Shown: piece after piece, positions 51,313 to 59,837 of the stretch
How the letters are laid out: the number at the start of each line of letters is the position of its first letter
Position numbering within the stretch: the stretch's first letter is position 1
Position numbers and translations under genes: made by a program
DNA from: Clostridium sp. UBA701
GTDB taxonomy: Bacteria > Bacillota > Clostridia > Clostridiales > Clostridiaceae
Assembly (NCBI GenBank): GCA_002298125.1
Contig: DBMJ01000005.1
Location: forward strand, 20,204-84,203
Direction of reading: 5' to 3'
Length of the DNA stretch: 64,000 nucleotides
Notes under the pieces: generated by a model
What the model was told of the DNA's origin: nothing
Seen by the model: only the letters and a program-made list of their open reading frames with translations
Databases searched by the model: none

Positions 51313-51519
51313 CTAGGCTGCCACCACTCTTGAAACAATAATTGCTATGCCGATTAAAAGTCCCGCAATTACTATAGCAACAGCTATGTTGTTTTTTTCA
51401 AGTTCCTTATTAAAGTCTAGAGGTATAATCTTATCAAAAATAAAATAACCTATGGCCATAATAACTATACCTAGTAACCCAAAGGCTGCACTTAATCCTA
51501 AATTATTCAATACCCCCAC
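51313..51519 (-). CDS. DUF350 (YjfL/UPF0719-like) small membrane protein
   Basis: A 68-residue protein with two membrane segments (LGLSAAFGLLGIVIMAIGYFIF and NIAVAIVIAGLLIGIAIIVS) separated by a charged loop containing DFNKELEKNN, consistent with DUF350. Function unknown. The start is set at a GTG (51519), 7 bases after GGAGG; an ATG two codons earlier is only one base from that site. Single gene, with its own terminator. Confidence 0.8.
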   Translation of the reverse strand: MGVLNNLGLSAAFGLLGIVIMAIGYFIFDKIIPLDFNKELEKNNIAVAIVIAGLLIGIAIIVSRVVAA

Positions 51520-51607
51520 ATTCATTCCTCCTTATTTTTAAAATATATATTAGATAACCCTATATATATTATTTCATATATGTGGAAATTATTCAATGAG
51601 ATCTACT

Positions 51608-52123
51608 CTATTTTCCTTCACATTTATATTCCTTAGCCATCATTTTGTAATGCTCTGCTGCTTCATTGATATGCTTTAGCTCCTCAGTCCTTAGATTGCG
51701 AACTATCCTAGCAGGAGACCCAACACATAATACCCCACTAGGTATAACCTTGTTACCGGTGACAAGACTGCAAGCACCTATTATTGTATTTTCTCCTATT
51801 ACTGCTCCATCAAGTATGGTAGAGCCCATTCCTATTACCACATTGTTGCCTATGGTGCACCCATGGAGTATTACACCATGACCCACTGTAACATTTTCTC
51901 CTATGCTTATGGCATCTCCCTTGTCATTAATATGTAGTATACAATTATCCTGAATATTACTTCCTCTACCTATTTTTATAGAATTGTTATCTGCTCTTAT
52001 TACAGTATTAAACCAAATACTGCTTTCGTCCTCTATAGTGACATCACCTATTATATGAACGCCTTCTGCTACAAATACTCCTTCAGCTATATTGGGCTCA
52101 AGCCCTCTAAACTTATAATTCAT
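51608..52123 (-). CDS. Gamma-carbonic anhydrase-like hexapeptide repeat protein
   Basis: A 171-residue left-handed beta-helix protein. Hexapeptide repeats run through most of the sequence (VFVAEGVHIIGDVTIEDES, VTVGHGVILHGCTIG, VVIGMGSTILDGAVIG). The potential zinc ligands are His in NCILHIND, His in VGHGVILHG; the arginine-aspartate pair is in VIRADN. The ending CVGSPARIVR is typical of the YrdA/PaaY/CaiE group. These form trimers and may hydrate carbon dioxide, but many bind metals without proven activity. Single gene divergent from nrdJ. Confidence 0.9.
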   Translation of the reverse strand: MNYKFRGLEPNIAEGVFVAEGVHIIGDVTIEDESSIWFNTVIRADNNSIKIGRGSNIQDNCILHINDKGDAISIGENVTVGHGVILHGCTIGNNVVIGMGSTILDGAVIGENTIIGACSLVTGNKVIPSGVLCVGSPARIVRNLRTEELKHINEAAEHYKMMAKEYKCEGK

Positions 52124-52192
52124 ACCTTTCCTCCCTTTCTAATTTCACTTTTTATCTAATCTACATTAATTATACTCCTTTTAATATTGTTA

Positions 52193-52221
52193 TTGTAAGT
52201 CTTAATGGAATAGTTTATAAT
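52193..52221 (+). promoter_or_regulatory. nrdJ promoter
   Basis: TTGTAA (52193-52198) and a perfect TATAAT (52216-52221) are separated by 17 bases. Predicted transcription starts near 52228, just ahead of the first NrdR box. Confidence 0.8.
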
Positions 52222-52231
52222 ACTTATAGCG

Positions 52232-52278
52232 ACACTATATATAGTATTTTGTAAACCTATCGATACTATATATAGTAT
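52232..52278 (+). promoter_or_regulatory. Tandem NrdR boxes of nrdJ
   Basis: Two 16-base sites, ACACTATATATAGTAT (52232-52247) and ATACTATATATAGTAT (52263-52278), match the NrdR box (acaCwAtATwTwGtgt). Their 31-bp centre-to-centre spacing, three helical turns, is characteristic of NrdR pairs. Placed at and after the start of transcription, they should allow repression when dATP is plentiful. Confidence 0.92.
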
Positions 52279-52316
52279 GAATTATTTATAACTATAAAAC
52301 GAAAGGTAGGAGGTTT

Positions 52317-55289
52317 ATGGATAGCATAAAACAATTATTTAAGAGGTATTATACCAAGGAATTAGAAAATTCTCCTAAAGGCAAGACAGTATATGATCTG
52401 TTTGATTGGAAAAATGTTACAGTTAGTTTAAAGGATCATAAGACCGGGAAGCTATTAACTCATATGGAGAATCTTGAGTTTCCATGTCATTATTCTCAAA
52501 ATGCCTGTGATATTATTGCCTCTAAATATTTTAGAAAAAGCGGAGTACCAAATGAGGTTGGCTACGAAAACAGCATGAAGATGGTAGCCCATAGGTTGGT
52601 AAACTTTTGGTGTTCAGCCTTGGAGGAAGAAGGTCTAATACAGACCTCAGAAGAGAGAACTGTGTTTTATGATGAGATGGTTTATGCCTTCTTAAATCAG
52701 ATGTATGCTCCCAATTCTCCTCAGTGGTTTAATACAGGTCTTGCTCAGAGCTATAATATATATGGTTCACCACAAAACACCTTCTATTTTGATGAAGGAA
52801 AGAATGCTATAGTTCCCTGTAAGGATGCATATACAAGAACCCAGGCCTCTGCATGCTTCATATTATCTATTGAAGATAAGCTTCTTGGCCCTCATTCTAT
52901 ATCAGAGCAGTATGTAACAGAAACCAAGCTCTTTAAAGGTGGTTCTGGTACAGGTACAAACTTCTCTGTAATTAGAGGTAAGGGTGAAAAGCTCTCAGGT
53001 GGAGGGGTGTCCTCAGGGCTTATGAGCTTTTTAAAGGGTCTTGATAGAAATGCTGGTGCCATAAAGTCTGGAGGCACTACAAGACGTGCTGCAAAAATGC
53101 TTTGCCTTGACGTAGATCATCCAGAAATAATGGATTTTATCACTTGGAAGGCTAAGGAAGAAGACAAGGTAAGAGCCTTAGGAAAGATGGGCTATGATAT
53201 TGATTTTAATGGAGAGGCTTATGAAACCGTATCTGGCCAAAATGGCAATAATTCTGTACGGTTTTCATATGACTTTATGCACAAGGTGGAGGAGCTAAGT
53301 AATGATCCAGAGGCTACCTTGGAGTTAAAAGGCAGAGTAGACAGCAGCGTGAACCATACCATAAAGGTAAGGGAACTTTGGGATGCCTTTAATGAGTCTG
53401 CTTGGAAATGTGCAGATCCTGCACCACTCTTTAGCGACACCTTAAATGCATGGCATACTTGTCCCTATGGAGAAGATGGAGAATATAAGGCACATCATAA
53501 CATGATTAATTCCACAAATCCTTGTGGAGAATATGCCTTCTTAGATGATTCCTCCTGCAACCTTGCCAGCATAAACCTATATAAATTTTACAATACTGAA
53601 GACAAGAGCTTTGATATAGATGGATATCTACATATAGTAGGCCTGACCCAATTAGTACTAGAGGCCTCCATACAGTGGGGTCACTATCCCACAGAGGATA
53701 TTGCCAGAAAAACCTATGCCTTTAGAGCAACAGGGCTTGGAGTGTCAAATCTAGCTTCCCTTCTCATGGTTATGGGTTATGCCTATGATTCTGAGGAAGG
53801 AAGAGCTCTAGCTTCTTCCTTAATAGGTATTCTTACTGGACATTCTTACTATGTCTCCTCTTTGATGTCTAAGGCTGTAGGACCTTTTGTGCACTACGAA
53901 AAAAACAAGTCCTCTATGCTAAGAGTCATAAGAAATCACTGCAGAGCTGCAGGGTTATTAGAGGATGATTTTGAAGAGCTTGATTATTTACCAGTGAAGG
54001 TAAATCACGATTTATTAAAGCTTATGAAACTAGATAATATAAGCGATTTACTTAAAAAGTCCTGGAAGAAGGCCTTAAAGGGTGGAGAACAAAATGGCTA
54101 TAGGAATGCTCAGGTTTCAGTAGTTGCACCTACAGGAACCATATCCTTTGCAATGGACTGCGGAGCTACCTCTATTGAACCCTTCTTTAGCCATGTAGTA
54201 TATAAGAAACTGGCAGGAGGAGGCTTTATGACTGTTATTAACCCTATTATAGATATGGCACTTTGTGGCCTTGGCTATACAGAAGAACAAAGGGATGCTA
54301 TAATGGGTTACGTTTTAAGAGCTGATGAGGAAAGTGGAGCTATTTTAGATGGAAAACTAGAGGGGGCACCCTACCTTAAGCCTGAACACCTAGCAATTTT
54401 TGATACTGCTAATAAATGTGGTAGCGGTTCACGATATATAGCTCCTAGCGGGCACGTTAATATGGTAGCCGCCATTACACCACTGATATCTGGAGCTATA
54501 TCAAAAACAGTTAATCTGCCAAAAAATGCTACTGTTGAGGACTTTAAAAGGGTTGTTTTAACAGCCTGGAAGCTTGGTATCAAAGGAATTACCCTCTATA
54601 GAGATTCTTCTAAGGCAAGCCAACCTTTGAACACATACCTAGAAGAGGACATAGAAAAGAACTTAGAGGCCTTAAATTACTATGAGCTTCTAGAGAAAGC
54701 TAAGGAGCTTTTAAAATCCAATAAATACTCAAGACGGGATAAGGCTTCAGGTATAAGACAGGGCACTACCCACCCTGCTCAGATAGAAGACGTTAAAATC
54801 TATACTACAGTAAACCGCAGGGAAAATGGTGAGATTTCAGAAATCTTTATATCTACTGATAGAGAGGGTACCATAATTACAGGACTCCTAGATTCTCTTT
54901 CAAAGACTATATCCGTAATGCTGCAATATCATGTACCTCCAAAAGACATAGCTCGTATGCTAAGAGGTCAAAAATATGAGCCCTATGGCTTTGTACAAAA
55001 GCATCCTTATATAAAGTCTGTAACCTCTATATCAGACCTTATAAGTAAAATAATCGATATTGAGCTTGGAGATTTTTCTCGCTGTCAAGTTAAACCAGAA
55101 AGCTATGACCTGGATCTAGATGAAGAATATGGAAAGGGTGTCTTAGCCGCAGGTTTATCAGAAGAGCATGAAGAAAAGGGTGAAAGAGTATATGGGTTTA
55201 CCTGTCCTCATTGCTCTAGCACAAGAATGGTGAGAAACGGAACCTGCATGGTATGCCTTGACTGTGGTTCCACCACTGGATGTTCATAG
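52317..55289 (+). CDS. nrdJ: B12-dependent (class II) ribonucleotide reductase
   Basis: A 990-residue enzyme reducing ribonucleotides to deoxyribonucleotides using adenosylcobalamin, independent of oxygen. Motifs are ACFILSIED, GGSGTGTNFSVIRGKGEKLS, TNPCGE near residue 401, CNLASINLYK, and PTGTISFAMDCGATSIEP. The C-terminal region holds a TSCPD-type domain (about residues 820-900) and a zinc-finger-like end (CPHCSSTRMVRNG, MVCLDCG, CS) with the redox cysteines that regenerate the active site. The ATG follows AGGAGG closely. Under NrdR control. A small free-standing TSCPD protein is encoded at 1.5 kb. Confidence 0.96.
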   Translation: MDSIKQLFKRYYTKELENSPKGKTVYDLFDWKNVTVSLKDHKTGKLLTHMENLEFPCHYSQNACDIIASKYFRKSGVPNEVGYENSMKMVAHRLVNFWCSALEEEGLIQTSEERTVFYDEMVYAFLNQMYAPNSPQWFNTGLAQSYNIYGSPQNTFYFDEGKNAIVPCKDAYTRTQASACFILSIEDKLLGPHSISEQYVTETKLFKGGSGTGTNFSVIRGKGEKLSGGGVSSGLMSFLKGLDRNAGAIKSGGTTRRAAKMLCLDVDHPEIMDFITWKAKEEDKVRALGKMGYDIDFNGEAYETVSGQNGNNSVRFSYDFMHKVEELSNDPEATLELKGRVDSSVNHTIKVRELWDAFNESAWKCADPAPLFSDTLNAWHTCPYGEDGEYKAHHNMINSTNPCGEYAFLDDSSCNLASINLYKFYNTEDKSFDIDGYLHIVGLTQLVLEASIQWGHYPTEDIARKTYAFRATGLGVSNLASLLMVMGYAYDSEEGRALASSLIGILTGHSYYVSSLMSKAVGPFVHYEKNKSSMLRVIRNHCRAAGLLEDDFEELDYLPVKVNHDLLKLMKLDNISDLLKKSWKKALKGGEQNGYRNAQVSVVAPTGTISFAMDCGATSIEPFFSHVVYKKLAGGGFMTVINPIIDMALCGLGYTEEQRDAIMGYVLRADEESGAILDGKLEGAPYLKPEHLAIFDTANKCGSGSRYIAPSGHVNMVAAITPLISGAISKTVNLPKNATVEDFKRVVLTAWKLGIKGITLYRDSSKASQPLNTYLEEDIEKNLEALNYYELLEKAKELLKSNKYSRRDKASGIRQGTTHPAQIEDVKIYTTVNRRENGEISEIFISTDREGTIITGLLDSLSKTISVMLQYHVPPKDIARMLRGQKYEPYGFVQKHPYIKSVTSISDLISKIIDIELGDFSRCQVKPESYDLDLDEEYGKGVLAAGLSEEHEEKGERVYGFTCPHCSSTRMVRNGTCMVCLDCGSTTGCS

Positions 55290-55297
55290 AATAAAAA

Positions 55298-55333
55298 AAA
55301 TACAGGCTACTTTACAAAATAGCCTGTATTTTA
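55298..55333. terminator. Terminator after nrdJ
   Basis: AAATACAGGCTA and TAGCCTGTATTT form a 12-bp stem with a 10-base loop and A/T flanks on both sides. It is shared with the convergent 55.3-kb gene. Confidence 0.9.
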
Positions 55334-55717
55334 TTATTTCTTCTTTTTCTTTCCCTTTATCTCAATTACATCTGTGGTGTATTTGAGCCTGTTTGGCTTA
55401 GCCTTTGGCTTTATAATAGTTTTTGGTTTGTTTTTATTCTCTCTAATGGCTGCTGAACGGGCAGTATATCCTGAAACATCCATAAACCATAAAAGAAAAA
55501 CAGTAAACAAACCTGCTGGGATATATAGCCCCAGCTTTCCAGGTAACCAGTTACCAAAGAAGTTTGAAAGCACAAATATGAAAACTCCTATGGCTAGGAT
55601 AATCCATTTGTTCACCTTCAGCTTGGACAGTACATACGTACTTAAAAGATTGTAAACAACAAGTATAGCTACTGCAAAAAATACTACTAAGAGTATAGTA
55701 GACAACCAGCCTGGCAT
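55334..55717 (-). CDS. Membrane protein of unknown function with basic tail
   Basis: A 127-residue protein with about three membrane segments (WLSTILLVVFFAVAILVVYN, WIILAIGVFIFVLSNFFG, YIPAGLFTVFLLWFMDV) followed by a strongly basic tail that ends in a run of lysines (KGKKKKK). Not recognised. Start ATG at 55717 follows GGGAGGAG; a frame five codons longer includes this site. The gene is convergent with nrdJ and separated by a shared terminator. Confidence 0.7.
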   Translation of the reverse strand: MPGWLSTILLVVFFAVAILVVYNLLSTYVLSKLKVNKWIILAIGVFIFVLSNFFGNWLPGKLGLYIPAGLFTVFLLWFMDVSGYTARSAAIRENKNKPKTIIKPKAKPNRLKYTTDVIEIKGKKKKK

Positions 55718-55906
55718 TGTATCTCCTCCCACAATTCTGTATTTTATCTAAATATAGAAATCTATTTATTATTATCTTACATTTTATACATTATATCAAC
55801 TGATTTTTGATTATTATGCATATTGTAAAGCTCCTTCACATTAATTACCATTTAAATTTACATTTTATGGTATAATATTATTATTTAAAAGTGCAGGAGG
55901 ATATGT

Positions 55907-56377
55907 ATGGAAAAATTTCAACCCATTGATGATTTGGATTTAGAGATATTAAACTATCTTATATCAGATGGAAGGATGTCCTATTTAGACGTGGCAAGGC
56001 AATGTAATATCAGCGGCAGCACCGTGCATCTCCGTATTAATAAGCTTGAACAGCTTGGTATAATTAAAGGCTGCAGCTTAGAGGTGGACTATGAAAAATT
56101 AGGAGTGCCCTTTTGTGTTTTTTTACTCATAAAATTAAAACCTGGCTACTCACCAAGAGAATTTATCGAAAGCATATTGCAAAATAATATGGTAGCAGAA
56201 GCAAATAATATGCTAGGAGAATACAATGTTCTTCTAAAGCTTCGGGCACCTTCACTGCCCCTTTTTAGAGCATTTATCGATAATACTATAAGTAATTGTC
56301 ATGACATTGTAAGGTATGAAGTATTATTTAGTATTGAAGAAATGGTAAAAAGGCCTAAAATATTGTTAAATCGTTAA
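55907..56377 (+). CDS. Lrp/AsnC-family transcription regulator
   Basis: A 156-residue regulator with an N-terminal helix-turn-helix (DLDLEILNYLISDGRMSYLDVARQCNISGSTVHLRINKLEQLGII) and a C-terminal RAM ligand-binding domain (FCVFLLIKLKPG, NMLGEYNVLLKLRA). Lrp-type proteins sense amino acids and control metabolism. It lies directly ahead of the pantothenate leader on the same strand but the latter has its own promoter. A link to control of the pan genes is possible but not shown. AGGAGG precedes the ATG. Confidence 0.88.
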   Translation: MEKFQPIDDLDLEILNYLISDGRMSYLDVARQCNISGSTVHLRINKLEQLGIIKGCSLEVDYEKLGVPFCVFLLIKLKPGYSPREFIESILQNNMVAEANNMLGEYNVLLKLRAPSLPLFRAFIDNTISNCHDIVRYEVLFSIEEMVKRPKILLNR

Positions 56378-56385
56378 CAATATTA

Positions 56386-56414
56386 TTGAATTGTATATTT
56401 TTTTATGCTAAAAT
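56386..56414 (+). promoter_or_regulatory. Promoter of the pantothenate operon
   Basis: TTGAAT (56386-56391) and TAAAAT (56409-56414) are separated by 17 bases. Transcription would begin close to 56420, just before the structured leader. Confidence 0.8.
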
Positions 56415-56417
56415 GAT

Positions 56418-56548
56418 TTCGGGTAGTATCCATGGGAACTGCACCATTATGTGTTTTCTATTTATTAATATTTTCTGCTCATATCTTTTGAATGAGACAG
56501 CTATACCGGGAGTATTGTAAACCTCAGCATAGCTCGAGGTTTTTTTGT
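56418..56548 (+). promoter_or_regulatory. Structured leader of the pan operon, candidate pan-motif RNA
   Basis: The first stem-loop (56421-56445) pairs GG-GTAGT-TCC with GGA-ACTGC-CC around an ATG loop, leaving two single bulged adenosines (A28 and A43 of 564xx). A second one (56475-56500) pairs CTG-CTCAT with ATGAG-CAG and leaves one bulged A (56497). An intrinsic terminator follows at 56519-56547. Weinberg and colleagues described the pan motif as a stem-loop with two conserved bulged A residues, often in tandem, upstream of panB/panC/panD in Firmicutes. This leader fits by place and form. Ligand unknown; I did not compare it with the covariance model. Confidence 0.6.
56519..56547 (+). terminator. 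Attenuator-type terminator in the pan leader
   Basis: AAACCTC-AGC pairs with GCT-c-GAGGTTT around an ATA loop with one bulged C, followed by a long T run. It stands between the promoter and the first gene, so it probably regulates operon expression by premature termination. Confidence 0.8.
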
Positions 56549-56565
56549 TTGCTGGAGGTGATTAT

Positions 56566-57408
56566 ATGAAAATTGGTTTTATAGGTGCCGGCAAAGTTGG
56601 CTTTACCCTGGGTAAATATTTTGAGACATCTGGCTTATGTGTTGGAGGCTACTACAGTAGAAGCATTACCTCCTCTAAAGAAGCTGCTGCCTTCACCTCG
56701 TCTAAAGTTTACAACTCACTAGAAGAATTAATTTTTGATAGTGATCTTATTTTTATTACCACTCCTGATAGGGAAATAGAGCTCTTATGGCATAAGCTTA
56801 ATACCCTTGACTTTCAACATAAGCTCTTTTGCCACTGCAGTGGATCTCTCACTTCAAAGGTCTTTTATGGAATAGATAAACACAAATCCTATGGTTATTC
56901 CCTCCATCCCATTTATGCTTTTTCTGATAAGCTTGAAAGCTATAAAAATCTAAATAAGGCTTGTTTTTCCCTTGAAGGACCAAAGGAGAAGCTTTCTGTT
57001 CTTTATGAATTATTGCAATCCTTGGGGCATAAAGTGTATATCATAAGCTCAGAGCAAAAGATTTCTTATCACCTTTCTAATGTGATGGTTTCAAATTTGC
57101 TGCTTTCCCTATTAAATTTGAGCTGCTCCTATTTTGATGACAACCTCACTGAGGAGGAAGCACTTTTAGCACTATGGCCTTTAATCGAAAATAACCTTAA
57201 AAACATCAAGGAAAAGGGTTTTATAAATTCTCTTACTGGCCCTGTTGAGCGTGGAGATATAGATACTATTTGCTCACACCTTGGGGTTTTAATGCCTCAG
57301 CATATAAACTTATATAAAGCCTTATCCTTAAACCTAGCTTCTCTTTCAATGAAAAAGCATAGTGATCGAGATTATAGTGAAATCATAAAAGTTTTGGGAG
57401 GTCAATAG
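56566..57408 (+). CDS. panG: DUF2520/Rossmann reductase, likely ketopantoate reductase of the PanG class
   Basis: A 280-residue NAD(P)-binding protein with GFIGAGKVGFTLG at the N-terminus and a helical C-terminal DUF2520 domain (HPIYAFSD, HLSNVMVSNLLLSLLN, GPVERGD). The usual ketopantoate reductase PanE is absent, but this gene begins an operon with panB, panC and panD, so it should provide the ketopantoate-to-pantoate step. Francisella PanG, a member of this kind, was reported to do that. The ATG at 56566 follows CTGGAGG; a longer frame contains the site. Two bases separate its stop from panB. Confidence 0.8.
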   Translation: MKIGFIGAGKVGFTLGKYFETSGLCVGGYYSRSITSSKEAAAFTSSKVYNSLEELIFDSDLIFITTPDREIELLWHKLNTLDFQHKLFCHCSGSLTSKVFYGIDKHKSYGYSLHPIYAFSDKLESYKNLNKACFSLEGPKEKLSVLYELLQSLGHKVYIISSEQKISYHLSNVMVSNLLLSLLNLSCSYFDDNLTEEEALLALWPLIENNLKNIKEKGFINSLTGPVERGDIDTICSHLGVLMPQHINLYKALSLNLASLSMKKHSDRDYSEIIKVLGGQ

Positions 57409-57410
57409 CA

Positions 57411-58238
57411 TTGAAAAATACAGTAGTAACCTTCAAGGAAGCAAAGCAAAAAGGTGAAAAGCTCACCATGCTCACAGCCTATGATTATTCCATGGCTAAA
57501 ATCATGGATGGAGCTGGTATCAATGGAATATTAGTTGGTGATTCTGTGGCCATGGTTTGTCTTGGACATAAGGATACTCTATCTGTTACTATGGAGGAAA
57601 TGCTTCATCATACTAAAGCGGTAGTTAGAGGAGTGGAAAATGCTCTGGTAGTTGGTGACATGCCATTTATGTCCTATCAGGTTTCCGTTGAGGAAGCTGT
57701 AAGAAATGCTGGAAGGTTTATAAAGGAAGCAGGTGCTGCTGCGGTAAAGCTTGAAGGTGGTGCCTCAGTATGCCCCCAGTTAGAGGCTATAGTACGGGCT
57801 CAAATTCCAGTAATGGGTCATATAGGCCTAACTCCTCAATCTATGAATCTGTTAGGAGGCTTTAAAGTACAGGGTAAAGATGAAGAAACTGCGAAAAAGC
57901 TTATCGAAGAGGCAAAGCTTCTTGAAGCCTCAGGTGCTTTTGCCATAGTATTAGAATGTGTACCCGCTGCTTTGGCAGAGGTTATCACTGCCTCCGTTTC
58001 CATTCCAACCATAGGCATCGGAGCAGGTGCAGGCTGTGATGGACAAATTCTTGTATATCAGGATATGCTTGGGTTATTCTCTGACTTCACTCCAAAATTT
58101 GTAAAACATTTTGCAAACCTAAAGGAAGTAGTTGAAAAAGCCTTTAGAGACTATATAAGTGAGGTTAATAACGGAAGCTTTCCTGCAGCAGAACATAGCT
58201 TTAAAATTTCTGAAGAAACTTTAAAAAAGTTATATTGA
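57411..58238 (+). CDS. panB: 3-methyl-2-oxobutanoate hydroxymethyltransferase
   Basis: A 275-residue TIM-barrel enzyme that makes ketopantoate from 2-oxoisovalerate and methylene-tetrahydrofolate. Family blocks are MLTAYDYSMAKIMDGAG (with metal-binding residues), GILVGDSVAMV, VVGDMPFMSYQ, AAAVKLEGG and VMGHIGLTPQS, then IGIGAGAGCDGQILVYQDMLG. It starts at a TTG after GGGAGG. It is the second pantothenate gene. Confidence 0.96.
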   Translation: MKNTVVTFKEAKQKGEKLTMLTAYDYSMAKIMDGAGINGILVGDSVAMVCLGHKDTLSVTMEEMLHHTKAVVRGVENALVVGDMPFMSYQVSVEEAVRNAGRFIKEAGAAAVKLEGGASVCPQLEAIVRAQIPVMGHIGLTPQSMNLLGGFKVQGKDEETAKKLIEEAKLLEASGAFAIVLECVPAALAEVITASVSIPTIGIGAGAGCDGQILVYQDMLGLFSDFTPKFVKHFANLKEVVEKAFRDYISEVNNGSFPAAEHSFKISEETLKKLY

Positions 58239-58304
58239 TAACTGAATCTTAATATAAAAGGGGGTATATGAGCCTTATCTATAAATAGTGCTCATTAAGT
58301 TAAT

Positions 58305-59150
58305 ATGAAAATTGTAAAGACAGTGCATGAGGTTAGAGACCTAGTTAAAAGCTGGAAGAAAAATGATGAATCTGTAGGCTTTGTTCCCACCATGGGCTTC
58401 CTTCACGAAGGTCACTTAAGTCTTATAAAGGCTTCAAAGGAAGCTAATAAAAAAACCGTGGTAAGTATTTTTGTTAATCCTATTCAATTTGGACCCAAGG
58501 AGGATCTTTCTTCCTATCCAAGAGACCTTAATAGAGATGCTGCTCTATGTGAAGCTCTAGGGGTAGATTTAATATTTGCCCCTGAGGATAAAGAAATGTA
58601 CTTTGATGATTTTTCTACTAGAGTTATGGTAGATGGCCTTACAGAGGGTCTATGTGGTGCTTCACGCCCTGGACACTTTCAGGGAGTTTGTACTGTGGTA
58701 TCAAAGCTATTTAATATAGTGGCTCCAGATAGGGCTTATTTTGGAGAAAAAGATGCACAGCAGCTGGCTGTAATTAAAAAAATGGTAGAGGATTTGAACT
58801 TTCCCATTGAAATAATTGGCTGCCCCATAGTAAGGGAGGCGGATGGACTGGCAAAGAGTTCCCGTAATACCTATCTTAACCCCAAAGAGAGAGCAGCAGC
58901 ACTTGTACTTTCTAAGAGCTTAAAACTAGCAGAAAATACTCTTAAAGGTGGAGAGAGCAGCTCTCAGGTTATCTCTTCTCTAATTGCTAAGAATATTCAG
59001 GCTGAACCTTTGGCATCAATAGATTATATTAGCATTGTTGACAGCAAAACCTTAAAGCCTATAGATAGCATTACAGGGCCTGTATTAATTGCCCTAGCTG
59101 TTTATATGGGAAAAACTAGATTGATAGATAATTTTACCTTTATTCCGTAA
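58305..59150 (+). CDS. panC: Pantothenate synthetase
   Basis: A 281-residue ATP-dependent ligase joining pantoate and beta-alanine. HIGH-type motif HEGH appears in VPTMGFLHEGHLSLIKAS; the second signature is GEKDAQQLAVIKKMV, and the KMSKS-like loop is KSSRNTYL. Cytoplasmic dimer by family knowledge. A 66-bp gap separates it from panB, with only weak ribosome binding sequence before the ATG, but it is evidently in the same operon. Confidence 0.96.
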   Translation: MKIVKTVHEVRDLVKSWKKNDESVGFVPTMGFLHEGHLSLIKASKEANKKTVVSIFVNPIQFGPKEDLSSYPRDLNRDAALCEALGVDLIFAPEDKEMYFDDFSTRVMVDGLTEGLCGASRPGHFQGVCTVVSKLFNIVAPDRAYFGEKDAQQLAVIKKMVEDLNFPIEIIGCPIVREADGLAKSSRNTYLNPKERAAALVLSKSLKLAENTLKGGESSSQVISSLIAKNIQAEPLASIDYISIVDSKTLKPIDSITGPVLIALAVYMGKTRLIDNFTFIP

Positions 59151-59167
59151 AATCTAAGGAGGAAAAT

Positions 59168-59551
59168 ATGCGTTTAACATTATTAAAATCAAAAATTCAC
59201 AGAGCTACGGTTACAGAGGCCAGACTAGACTATGTAGGCAGCATAACCATAGATCGTGAACTGATGAGGAGTGCAGAAATTCTAGAGTGCGAAAAGGTGC
59301 AAATAGTTGACATTAATAACGGAAGCCGGTTAGAGACTTATGTTATACCAGGAGAAGCTCAAAGCGGTGTGATTTGTTTAAACGGAGCTGCAGCACGCTA
59401 TGTACAGCCTGGAGACAAGATCATAATTATGTCTTATGCAGATATGGAAAGAGAGGAAGCTATTCATCACAGACCTACTGTGGTTTTTGTAAATGATGAC
59501 AATTCTATAAAAGAAATCACACAATATGAAATACATGGTGAAATTCGCTAA
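59168..59551 (+). CDS. panD: Aspartate 1-decarboxylase
   Basis: A 127-residue precursor of the pyruvoyl enzyme that makes beta-alanine from aspartate. Self-cleavage is expected between Gly and Ser in YVGSITID (near residue 24-25), which creates the pyruvoyl group. Further family sequence includes INNGSRLETYVIPG and GAAARYVQPGDKIIIMSY. An AAGGAGG site lies before the ATG. It is the last gene of the pan operon, which thus can make pantothenate from valine and aspartate precursors. Confidence 0.97.
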   Translation: MRLTLLKSKIHRATVTEARLDYVGSITIDRELMRSAEILECEKVQIVDINNGSRLETYVIPGEAQSGVICLNGAAARYVQPGDKIIIMSYADMEREEAIHHRPTVVFVNDDNSIKEITQYEIHGEIR

Positions 59552-59609
59552 TAATTTTTAAAACAGCGGGTATACTAAGTTTATAATCTTTATAAAGGAG
59601 GCTTTTAAC

Positions 59610-59819
59610 ATGAAAGGCTTAGACATACTCGTACTTTTATTAGTTGTAATTGGAGCAGTAAACTGGGGACTTATAGGTTTCTTCCAATTTGACCTGGTAG
59701 CAGCTCTCTTTGGCACCATGTCTGCTGTAAGCCGTGTTGTATATGCTCTGGTTGGTATAGCAGGACTATATGCTATATCCTTCTTTGGCAGAGATAGAGA
59801 AAGAGATGTAGTAAGATAA
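59610..59819 (+). CDS. DUF378 small membrane protein
   Basis: A 69-residue protein with two membrane segments. The DUF378 hallmark is LVVIGAVNWGLIGFF in the first and VVYALVGIAGLYAIS in the second, followed by a charged end (RDRERDVVR). Function unknown. AAAGGAGG precedes the ATG. It sits behind panD with a 58-bp gap and may be separately transcribed. Confidence 0.88.
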   Translation: MKGLDILVLLLVVIGAVNWGLIGFFQFDLVAALFGTMSAVSRVVYALVGIAGLYAISFFGRDRERDVVR

Positions 59820-59837
59820 TCCTTTTTCAATTTAGCC

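Noticed and set aside
52892..53440. Minus-strand frames within nrdJ
   Set aside because: Shadows of a conserved coding region, with no promoter or ribosome binding site.
56432..56491. 19-codon frame inside the pan leader (ATG GGA ACT ... TGA), possible leader peptide
   Set aside because: It has no ribosome binding site, no run of regulatory codons (a single valine and no aspartate), and its start codon lies in the loop of the first stem. The structured-RNA explanation is better.
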